From: Melastoma dodecandrum
Taxonomy: Eukaryota > Streptophyta > Magnoliopsida > Myrtales > Melastomataceae
DNA length: 64,000 nt
Direction of reading: 5' to 3'
NCBI GenBank assembly: GCA_029817715.1
Contig: JARUPY010000190.1
Location: forward strand, 2,356,001 to 2,420,000
A program made the position numbers and the translations under genes. Shown piece after piece: positions 1-10,763 of this stretch (its first letter is position 1; every line of letters begins with the position of its first letter). Under the pieces are notes generated by a model, which saw only the letters and a program-made list of their open reading frames with translations, ran no database searches and was not told the DNA's origin.

Positions 1-644
1 AAGGGAAATGAATAAAAGAAATTACTATAAATTAGTTAATAGATGATTATGCAAAGGATTTAAAAATAATTTCGTAATTTTATTTGATTTATTAAAAGAA
101 TAAGTTTTAAAATGGGTTTTGGTCATTTTAATGCTATTTTATAAGGCCTAGGTTCACATATATGGATTTGGGCTTTAAACTAAAACAAATGAACTCATTT
201 TAAGTGGCCAAATAAAGGAATCCACAAGTTTGGGGTATTACACTTAGAAACGATATTTATAGGATTTTTCGAAACTAATATCGTATTTTGTAAAATATTT
301 TTACGATTCCGTATAAAGGTTAGAAAATCCCACACAACCATCACAAGGGTTCCATTGGTATGACCGTCAGTTGTGCCGATATCATTGCATCTTTTACTCA
401 GGCAAATATGACCCAAACATGCACTAAATTGATTTAGTTGATCAACTCCCACACTTCCCGATTCATGTTGTTGCCGGAATTTCGTGATATTTTATTATTA
501 CAACATATTACATCCGCATTTACTTCCATCACCACACCATAAATTGTTCAGTCCCAATTCCTCCCCCGACGAGATGATACCAAAAAGAAGCCAAACAAAC
601 TAGTAAATGGGTAAGTCGTAGAAGACGTAGATAAGGGCAGGGGC
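1..644. other. AT-rich non-coding sequence downstream of chalcone synthase
   Basis: I see no convincing gene here. The stretch is AT-rich and would contain the 3' untranslated region and terminator of the chalcone synthase gene, which is read leftwards and ends at 645. Short open frames show no recognisable domain. Confidence 0.5.
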
Positions 645-1953
<1,309 letters not shown>

Positions 1954-2061
1954 CCTGCCGGCTAGGCGTGCGTTTGGGGGAGGGGTAGATGGGGAAGTTA
2001 AGGGTGACTCCGAGAACGTTTCGAGGCACGAGGTGATGGTTGGAGAAGGGGCGCGGCAATT

Positions 2062-2072
2062 TATTTATAAGG
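2062..2072 (-). promoter_or_regulatory. TATA box of chalcone synthase
   Basis: On the minus strand the sequence reads CTTATAAATAA, about 110 bp upstream of the CHS start codon at 1953. Position and sequence fit a plant TATA box, leaving a 5' leader of roughly 80 nt. No other TATA-like motif lies closer to the start. Confidence 0.7.
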
Positions 2073-2331
2073 GAGGAGATTTGATTGCAACGGAGAGTGT
2101 TAGGTCGCGTGTGTTCGTATCGTTTATTCCTACCAATTTTTATTGATATTATTTTCCCTTAACAAAATATATTATTTTAACGAGATAGATAGATGTCAAA
2201 ATCATTGTAGCCATTACTTTCATTACATCCGTCGAGGCATTGGTCGGGAATTATGATAGAAAAATTTAGAGCAAGGTTTACTGGGTATGAGGAACGACAG
2301 AGTGAGGGATGAAGGGTAGATCTGGTGGAGT

Positions 2332-2430
2332 CACGTGTCGGGCTAATACCCAAAACAAGGACCAAACCACCGGGTGGGAGATTCGGGGCTCGACGTTGGG
2401 CACGTGAACCTCCAAATGGTGTTAGGTAGG
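2332..2430 (-). promoter_or_regulatory. G-box and H-box/MRE-like cluster of the CHS promoter
   Basis: Two perfect CACGTG G-boxes lie at 2332-2337 and 2401-2406. On the minus strand CCTACCTAAC (2421-2430) carries the CCTACC H-box core and an ACCTAAC-like MYB recognition element only 14 bp from the distal G-box. ACCAAACC (2361-2368, plus strand) is an AC-type MYB site. CHS promoters of parsley, bean and Arabidopsis use a G-box (bZIP/HY5, bHLH) next to such a MYB site for light and elicitor response. The sites sit about 270-360 bp upstream of the TATA box; function here is inferred. Confidence 0.65.
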
Positions 2431-4005
2431 TCGGACTCGGACATCAACCTACGCACCGCCCCCCCTTCCCTCCTGGAATATGTCAATATTCATGTGCCAT
2501 CTCCGCGAGGGTCGCTGCTACAGTAAAATGCGAAAAATTCAGGTGGACCCAGCCTCGGCGTGTGTATACGACGGGTTATACTCTAAAATTAATCGGACTA
2601 ATTCATTGTCCTAATGCGTTAGTTCGTGAGTTATTTTATTTTGACGTTGGACTTGAGCAGGTTTAGGTCCCCCGGAACGGAATGCGGCCCCGCCGGCCCG
2701 AAAATCGATAACGGTGCGACGTCACGAATTCAATGCGTCCAAGCCCCAGGCGCCAGCCGTCCTCGTGAAACTGATGTTCGATGGGAGAGGCATCGTCCGT
2801 CGACTCCTCCCCCACCCCAACCAACCTCCGACGTAATCGTCGAAACAACGAAACGTCCCGTTTGGTGGTGGATCTACCGGAGTCCTTGCCTTGGTGTGTC
2901 CTTGGTTCGGCTTCGTTGGAGGTGATCCCGTCCACGAATCCCACCTAACCTCGAGAAACAAAAACCTCCAAACTCTCCATCAAATGTTTCGGCGGAATCC
3001 TCGCGGACGAATTCAATGTTTCATGCCATAACTTTTTTTTTTTCCATTTCAAGGCTTTGCTCATCATAAAGAATAACGACTGAAAACTGATGTGGCACGA
3101 TTGAATCTCAACCCCACGAATTTATTCTTTTATTCTTATTACCGGAAGATGCAATGGGCACATTTTTTTTTTGTTTTGGTGTTCACTCCAAGTAGTAGTT
3201 TTGGGTGAAGCAGGACATGCAAGTATGTATATATACAAATGCATTGTTATTGCTGTTCTTGCATATATGTGGCTGCTTTTAATAGTTAGGTTTTCCTAAT
3301 TGTTTTTCAATGTGTTGGGTGGCATACCTGATTGACCGACCTCATAATTAAGCCCGATTAGGACAAGTGAAGTTGTCCTCTTGATCTGGAAATGGAGATG
3401 GAGATGGAGGGGGGAGGCCATATGCTCCCCATCTCTTTCGTGGGACACCAAAATTCTCTAAAAGAGGAAATTGTAACGAAGGGACAACCAACTTTTCCAT
3501 CCCAACCTACCTTCCCCTCCTGATTCATCTCCCAAATGCTCACCCTCCTCCCACAACTCATAATCCATTCAAATGCAATGATATCTATTTTGTTCGAGTT
3601 CAGTCTTGTTGATAATTGTCATGCCAAGGGTTCGAAGATCTATACCTTAGCTTATGTTTCGAGTAGTAGCGAGAGAAATTAGATTCCGGGCTAACTTTTA
3701 GTGATAAAACTTTAGAATAAAATTCTAACATGATATTAGAGTTTAATTTATTTTGAATAAGTTCGAATGCCTCGTAATGTAATTTAAGTATAACCGGATC
3801 GAATTCAAATACGAAAACGTCCCTGAAATATATGTTAGCCGTCATATTAGACAAAGTATTTCCTTTTCTGTTTTGATTTAAAATCAGAAAGTAATTAGTC
3901 AAACACTAGCTTATCTTCCGACAAAAGTCTTTATTACAACAATGTGGAATGATTTTAGTTTGACCCAATCACCGCGATTCCTCACACGACTGCGACGGGC
4001 CTCAA
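2431..4005. other. Spacer between the CHS promoter and the next promoter
   Basis: No supported gene. It holds moderately GC-rich sequence to about 3000, then AT-rich sequence with short poly-T runs, and a small GGAGAT-type simple repeat near 3390-3415. Open frames around 2626-2961 occur on both strands without a recognisable domain or promoter signals, so I leave them out. Confidence 0.5.
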
Positions 4006-4177
4006 CTGGCCCATGGGCCAGTTATCACAAAAAATGGTAATGGGCCGACTCGACCAAATTGTTGGGCCGATCCGACCCGACCCGACCCGTAAGGTGGGGC
4101 GGTTTCACCATCCGCTGATCGCAGCCTGAGGGATTCGCGCGTTCGCATCCAGAAATCCTCCCGTCGGTCTCGTCTGG
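4006..4177 (+). promoter_or_regulatory. Likely promoter and 5' non-coding exon of the RING-H2 gene
   Basis: Three TGGGCC site II motifs (4014, 4041, 4063), bound by TCP factors in many housekeeping promoters, sit here; the first forms half of a perfect 16-bp palindrome (4006-4021). They are followed by a GC-rich stretch ending in CGTCTGG at the edge of the gypsy element. The sequence resuming after the element (10054 on) starts TCTGGTTAGT, a plausible exon-GT donor. I infer this is the promoter and first untranslated exon of the gene whose start codon is at 10764. No transcript supports it. Confidence 0.5.
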
Positions 4178-4827
4178 TGATGCAAGGAAAAGACAACCAC
4201 ACACCCAGCAGGCTGAACTCCCACACAGATAACAATTAAGAAAGGAAAACAGAGCAACGCTTAGTAACAACCATAGCAATCCACCATATCATCTCCACAA
4301 ACCCATTTCCACCAGGGTCATAGCTCTCATACGAGCTCTCACCCCAAAATTCCCCAGAAAATATCTCCTAACCTCTCTCTTCCTTCGTTCCCCCCCCTTT
4401 TTATTTTCCCTTGCAGATGCTGGCTATTCGTGCTTAGCTGTGCAGTCGTTTGTTGTAACCAACTGCAACTTCTTCACAGGTCCTTCTTCTTGCTGCTTGC
4501 TTCCAATTTGGTCCATCTCCCATAGTGGGTTGCTCTGTGGGTCGCCCTGCCAGGCCCTCTTGCTCTGTGGGTCGCCGCCCTGCCAAGCCCTCTCCAATCC
4601 ACAGCCCAGCCCAAAGCGCCGCGGATCTCCTCCCAGGTCCTCCTGGCTTTCTGCTGCCTCATTTCCGACCACCTCCTTACTCGAAGACAGCTGAACTAAA
4701 GCAGCTAGGGCTTCTACTTCCACTTCCTCCACTTCAGCTCCTCGACCCCCCACTTCACTTTTCAACTTCTGCACCTCCCCTTCCTCAATTTCTTCTCTTT
4801 TTCCTGCTCCATTCACTTCTTGTAACA
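4178..4827 (-). repeat. 3' LTR of the gypsy element
   Basis: 650 bp, bounded by TG...CA on the minus strand, nearly identical to 9405-10053. It is preceded on the coding strand by the polypurine tract (about 4828-4841). The pol reading frame enters this LTR and stays open to 4424. Confidence 0.95.
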
Positions 4828-7800
4828 CTACCCCCTCCTCAAAATCACCCTTGTCCCCAAGGGTGACATGGGGAAAAGCTCGTTGCAAGTCATCCCAGTA
4901 CTCCCAAGTGGCCTCAGCTTCTGACCGGTTTGTCCACTTAACCAGAACATGCACAGCAGCTTTATTTCCCCTTTTTACTAATCGGCGCTGCAAAATGTAC
5001 TCAGGGACGCCCCCGACTGCTGTGATGGACGGAGGAAGGTTGGAGCTGTCACCGGTATGTAAATCTTGACCCACTGCTCTCTTTAGCCTAGAAACATGAA
5101 AGGTGTTATGAATCTGAGCCGATTCTGGTAGATTAAGTCTGTAGGCAACTTGTCCCACTCTGGCTATAATCTGGTATGGACCGTAGTATATTGGAACAAG
5201 CTTCCCAGAATGTCGTCCGTCCAATGAACTCTGCCTATAGGGCTGAATTTTAACATAAACCCATTCCCCAACTTGTAGAGTTCGGTCAGACCTCCGTCTG
5301 TTAGCCAACTGCTGCATTCGGTTCTGAGCCCGATGTATATGAAACCTGAGTAAGTGAATCATCTGCTCTCTATTAGTTAGCTCTAAATCCACAGCCTTCT
5401 GAGATGTAGAACCACTGATATAAGGGACATGTAGTGGTGGTTCATAACCATAGAGTGCCTCAAATGGGGACATGCGAATGGTGGAATGGTATGTTGTATT
5501 ATACCACCATTCAGCAAGTGGCAGCCATTTGCTCCACAGATTAGGGCAGTCTGAACACATACATCTCAGATATGTCTCAAGACATCGATTAACAACTTCC
5601 GTCTGTCCATCCGTTTGAGGATGGTAGGCTGTAGAAAACCGCAAATCCACTCCTTGTAGCTTGAATAACTCCTACCAAAATTCACTGAGGAAGATAGCAT
5701 CCCTATCACTGGTAATTGTGGATGGCATCCCATGTAGCTTAAACACCGTAGAGAGAAACAATTCCGCCACTTTGGAGGCAGTATATGGGTGCTGTAAAGC
5801 TGCAAAATGGGCATACTTTGTCAACCGATCCACAACAACCATGATTACCTCTTTGCCCATTGACTTTGGTAAGCCAACAATAAAATCCATATTGATGTCA
5901 GTCCAGATGGCCTTTGGAATGGGCAGAGGTTGTAACAGACCTGGAGATGCTGCCAAATCGTATTTACACCTTTGGCACACCTCACACGCCCTAACAAATT
6001 CCCTGACATCTTTTTCCATACCTTTCCAAAAGCAGAAACTAGAGATCCTTTTTGTTGTCCCATTCACTCCCGAATGGCCCCCAGTAGACGAAGCATGAAA
6101 AATGGTGATGATTTGTGTCCGCAGTTCTCGATCATTTCCCACCACTAACTTTCCCTTCTTGTAGAGCATCCCCTGTTTCATGTCGTAATGCTTTGACTCC
6201 CCCTTCTGAACCTGCTGGAGGAGCGGCTGCAAGGACTGATCTTGCTGGTAACTGTTCTTAATAGCATCCAACAGTGTTCCTTGTTGCAAGTTTAGTGTCA
6301 GGGCCATTACTGTCGCTCCTGGGACCCGCGATAAAGCATCCGCCACCACATTCTCTTTGCCCTTCTTGTAGCTAATTTCATAATCAAAGCCTAATAGTTT
6401 AGTCAACCATCTAAATTGCATCTCGTTATGCAATTGTTGCTCTAGAAGATACTTTAGGCTTTGGTGATCGGTTTTGATCACAAAGTGTCGCCCCATTAAG
6501 TAATGCCTCCACTTGTCCACCGCATAAACTATAGAAAGCAACTCCTTCTCGTAGACTGACAAGGAAAGGTGCCTAGGAGCTAAAGCCTTACTAATAAACG
6601 CTATAGGGTGTCCCTTCTGCATAAGGACAGCCCCGATGCCTCGCTGGCTGGCGTCCGTCTCCACAACTAGTTCCTGACTAAAATCAGGAAGTGCCAAAGT
6701 GGGGGTGGTGACCAATGCTTCTTTAAGACGCTGAAATGCCTGCTGCGCCTCCTCTGTCCAAACAAAAGAGTCTTTTTTGAGTAATTGAGTCAAGGGTCTG
6801 CTTATAACTCCATAACCTCGTACAAACCTCCTGTAATACCCTGTTAGTCCCAAAAACCCCCTGAGCTGTTTGACCGTAGTAGGGACAGGCCATTGCTGCA
6901 CCGCTTCCAATTTCCTGACATCCGTAGATACTCCTCCAGCCTCAATAAAGTGCCCCAGATATTCTACCCTTGTCTTCGCAAACGAGCATTTGCTCAGTTT
7001 AGCATAAAGGGTCTCCCTTTGTAATATTCCCAAACAGTCGCCAGATGAACAACATGTTCCTCCAATGTAGGGTTGTATACTAGGATATCATCAAAGAACA
7101 CCAACACAAATTTCCGAAGGTGGGGCCGAAATACCTCATTCATGAGGCTTTGAAACGTGGAAGGGGCGTTGGTTAGCCCAAACGGCATAACCAAGAATTC
7201 GTAATGGCCTTCATGTGTTTTAAAAGCGGTCTTAGGGATGTCCGACTCACAAACCCGGATCTGATGATATCCCGAACGCAGATCCAGCTTAGAAAATAGC
7301 CTAGCATCGTGCAATTCATCAAGTAATTCCTCAATCACAGGAATTGGGAACTTATCCTTAATTGTTCGCTTGTTCAACTCCCGGTAATCCACACATAACT
7401 TCCAACTGTTGTCCTTTTTCTTCACCAATACCACCGGGGATGCGAATGGGCTCGTGCTGTGCCTGATCACCCCCGATTGAAACATTTCCTGTACTAGCTT
7501 CTCAATAATGTCTTTCTGAGCACTAGAATATCTATACGGCCTCAAGCTCAATCCTCTTACGCCTTCCTCTAGAGGAATACAGTGATCATGCCCCCTGCGA
7601 GGTGGTAAAGCTTTAGGTTCGTCAAACACAGCCTTGTACTCATCTAGGACTGCCTGGATTGGTGCTGGGAGTACTTGGTTGTTGTCTGCAGGAACAATTG
7701 TTTCCTGGTTTGGAATCAGTAGCAATCCCATGTCATGGGAATCAATAGAGTAAGCTCCTTCAGTGACCCGACTGGGTTCTTTCCCTTCTGCCGCTAACTT

Positions 7801-9360
7801 AACCTCCCTGCCTTTCCAATTGTATTGCATCGTCAAGCTGGTAAAATCCCACACTACTGTACCCAATGAACTGAGCCATTCCATTCCAAGAATCAGCTCG
7901 CACCCCTTGATAGGCATCACCAGTACCCTAGCATGGTACTCCTCCCCTTGCATATTCCAGTGGAACTTCTTCACCATCGATTTGCATTGTACTTTCTCCC
8001 CATTAGCGACCATCACTCCTCTTCTAGGTATTGACTCTTGCTTGCACCCAATCCGTTTAGCCACGTCCGCATCTAGAAAGTTGTGTGTGCTGCCAGAATC
8101 CACCAATACAGTCAAACTCCTCCGCTTATACTTCCCTACTACCTTCATGGTCTTGTTGCTCTTGGGTAAGGCTACCCCATGAAGAGCATGTAGTGAAATT
8201 ACTGGCGACCCCTCCGCATCATAAGTTACCATTTCAGTTCGTTTCCCCTGATCCGTCCCACACTTTTCTTCTGGTCTCCCTTCAAGTGAATCACTAATCT
8301 CCCCTCCTTCTTCCATGGAAAACTCCTCATCCATTAGCATGATTGAGTACAACTTCCTGTTAGGACATTTATGCTGGAAAGAATATTTCTCATCACACCA
8401 ATAGCATAGCCCTTTTGATCGTTTATCTTCTATTTCTGCTGTACTTAGCCTCTTATGTGGGGGTTGATATGGAACTGACCTTACTCCCCCTGTTCCCGAT
8501 CCCCTATTCATAAATTCGTTAGGCCTTCCTCCAGCTGCCCATCTACCAGCGTTTCTATTCACGGGTGGTGCTGGAAAACCTCGGTTCACACCAGACCATT
8601 GCTCCCCCTTGTTCATCCTGGTGAATCCATCCCTTCCCCGTACTTCATCCTCACTAGATAGAGTTTTTCCCAATGCGATTGCATGTTGCAATGTGCGAGG
8701 GTTGAATGCCAACATCAATTTCCGGTTATCCCTTCTAAGCCCTCCAATAAACATCGCAACTTGATCCTTATGAGAGAGCTCTACTCTTGTTACCAATGAC
8801 ACAAACTCATCCACATACTCAGAGTAGCTTCTCCCTTCTTTCAGTTCCTTAAGCATGACTATCGGTCGCGCCAACTCATTAGACCCAAATCTGAGTAGCA
8901 TGCCTCCCGAATACTCCGCCCAACTTATTGGCCCTTTGAGTTCACGGTTACGGATGAATGCATAGTGCCACTCTATAGCAGGTCCATTCAAGTGGATAGA
9001 GGCAACACTCACTCGCATGTCTGCCGGAGTCTCATCCAATTCAAAATATCTCTCACATTTGAAAATCCACTCCTGCACATTATGGCCATCGAAAGATGGG
9101 AAGTCTATTTTCCCCTGTCTCATGGTTCTGTCATCATGACGGGGACTGTAATAAGACCTTCGTGCATCAGAATTTCCTTCCGCAGAAACTTCTCTTTGCT
9201 TTCCTCTTCCCCTTCTCTCCATCTCGTCAAGACGCTCAGACAGACCAATCACTTGCGAACCCATTCCTTCTACCTTCCTCAGAATGTCCTGCATTAACTC
9301 CTTCATCGAGTCGGTCTCCATACTGGTCTGTCTAGATCGAGTGAATTCTGCTACTGGCAT
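4424..9360 (-). pseudogene. gag-pol of the gypsy chromovirus, broken by one frameshift and one stop
   Basis: One gag-pol frame opens at about 9360 ([10 protein letters not shown]; a later Met at METDSM is possible). In order: gag with a C-terminal CCHC-like knuckle ([14 protein letters not shown]), aspartic protease ([11 protein letters not shown]), RT with the FFDD variant of YxDD ([12 protein letters not shown]), RNase H (VVETDASQRGIGAVL), integrase zinc finger (HHCC) and DDE core, and a chromodomain (EYILQRRLVKRG...ATWEYWDD). A one-base deletion near 7033-7036 shifts frame inside RT just before [13 protein letters not shown] at 5672-5674 interrupts integrase after LSEFW, most simply a mutated Gln codon. 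The frame then runs past the polypurine tract and about 130 codons into the 3' LTR. Confidence 0.93.
4828..4841 (-). other. Polypurine tract of the gypsy element
   Basis: On the minus strand GAGGAGGGGGTAG directly abuts the TGTTACAAG start of the 3' LTR, where second-strand priming occurs. It is itself inside the open pol reading frame. Confidence 0.85.
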
Positions 9361-9388
9361 CAAAACACCGGAGGAATCAAGCCTGCTT

Positions 9389-9400
9389 GCTCTGATACCA
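9389..9400 (-). other. Primer binding site of the gypsy element
   Basis: TGGTATCAGAGC on the minus strand matches the 3' end complement of plant initiator methionine tRNA. It lies four bases (AACT) downstream of the 5' LTR end at 9405. Confidence 0.92.
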
Positions 9401-9404
9401 AGTT

Positions 9405-10053
9405 TGATGCAAGGAAAAGACAACCACACACCCAGCAGGCTGAACTCCCACACAGCTAACAATTAAGAAAGGAAAACAGAGCAACGCTCAGTAACAACCA
9501 TAGCAATCCACCATATCATCTCCACAAACCCATTTCCACCAGGGTCATAGCTCTCATACGAGCTCTCACCCCAACATTCCCCAGAAAATATCTCCTAACC
9601 TCCCTCTTCCTTCGTTCCCCCCCTTTTTATTTTCCCTTGCAGATGCTGGCTATCCATGCTTAGCTGTGCAGTCGTTTGTTGTAACCAACTGCAACTTCTT
9701 CACAGGTCCTTCTTCTTGCTGCTTGCTTCCAATTTGGTCCATCTCCCATAGTGGGTTGCTCTGTGGGTCGCCCTGCCAGGCCCTCTTGCTCTGTGGGTCG
9801 CCGCCCTGCCAAGCCCTCTCCAATCCACAGCCCAGCCCAAAGCGCCGCGGATCTCCTCCCAGGTCCTCCTGGCTTTCTGCTGCCTCATTTCCGACCATTT
9901 CCTTACTCGAAGACAGCTGAACTAAAGCAGCTAAGGCTTCTACTTCCACTTCCTCCACTTCAGCTCCTCGACCCCCCACTTCACTTTTTAACTTCTGCAC
10001 CTCCCCTTCCTCAATTTCTTCTCTTTTTCCTGCTCCATTCACTTCTTGTAACA
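9405..10053 (-). repeat. 5' LTR of the gypsy element
   Basis: 649 bp with TG...CA ends on the minus strand, followed by the primer site. One base shorter than the 3' LTR because of a C-run length difference. It holds the same open frame (VNGAGKREEIEEG...) that forms the pol tail in the 3' LTR. Confidence 0.95.
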
Positions 10054-10763
10054 TCTGGTTAGTAATTTCTTTTCCCCATGGTAATTAATATCTTTCCGAC
10101 GCCATGTTTCTACGACAGCGCCGTGTTTCTTTTTTTACTTTGGGATGTAGTTTGTGGCTGGATGTGTCCGGTGGGTTGGTTCCTTTTCGCTTGTGATTCG
10201 TCTGCCTTTGGGTGTTGGGTCCTGGGCAGTTGGTTTTTGATTGGAGGCAGAGTTAGGATTTGATTGGATTCAGATTTTGATGCCCTGATTGCGACGCCCA
10301 GTTGGGTGGGATTAATCACCTTTTTTTGCAGTAGTGTTGGAGTTGCTCGTTTTCACTTAGTCTGTGCAGTCATTTCATCTATTTCTTTGCTAAATTTGGA
10401 ACCTTTTGATGATTTGCTTCGTTCCCTGGACTGTGATATTCTGTTGCCTGACTTGTTGATTGCTTTATCTGTGATGCGATCACCTTTATTAGTTTTCTGC
10501 ATGGTTCTATCGCTATCAACTTGGTGATTTAGACAATTTTATTTGTGTTTGCTTTTCGTTTGGGATACCCAAAGGATAGGTAGGATGAACTACCGATCCC
10601 CTTTAATCCCTACTGACTGCCCGGTTAAAGTCTTGGTTTACTTGGGAGTTTTTTTTTTCTTATCGGTTCATGCATGAGTTGATGAGTTATTTTTTTTTTC
10701 TTGGCTGTGAGGAGATTTTTTGTTGACCCGTCTGCTTTTTGGTCTTATCAGATTCTGGTTGAC
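10054..10763 (+). other. First intron and leader of the RING-H2 gene
   Basis: TCTGGTTAGT right of the gypsy element looks like the original exon end and donor. The stretch to 10751 is T-rich with several poly-T runs, typical of a plant 5' intron, and ends in TATCAG before the exon that carries the start codon at 10764. No coding homology is seen. Confidence 0.45.

Larger units (their letters stand above)
4178..10053 (-). mobile_element. Ty3/gypsy chromovirus LTR retrotransposon, full length
   Basis: A 5.88-kb element in minus orientation. The two LTRs (4178-4827 and 9405-10053) start TGTTACAAG and end GCATCA on the coding strand and differ at about eleven positions by my reading (roughly 98% identical), so insertion was recent. 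A perfect 5-bp target duplication TCTGG flanks it (4173-4177 and 10054-10058). It has an initiator-Met tRNA primer site, a polypurine tract, and gag, protease, RT, RNase H, integrase and chromodomain in that order. The integrase-then-chromodomain order and integrase after RT place it in the chromoviruses. One frameshift and one in-frame stop make this copy probably non-autonomous. It lies antisense to the RING-H2 gene. Confidence 0.96.

Noticed and set aside
2626..2961. Overlapping open frames on both strands upstream of CHS
   Set aside because: No domain, no promoter signals, and composition alone explains them.
10701..10763. Longer N-terminus for the RING-H2 protein
   Set aside because: It would need a TTG start and lies across the intron end TATCAG; the ATG at 10764 is the first proper start in the exon.
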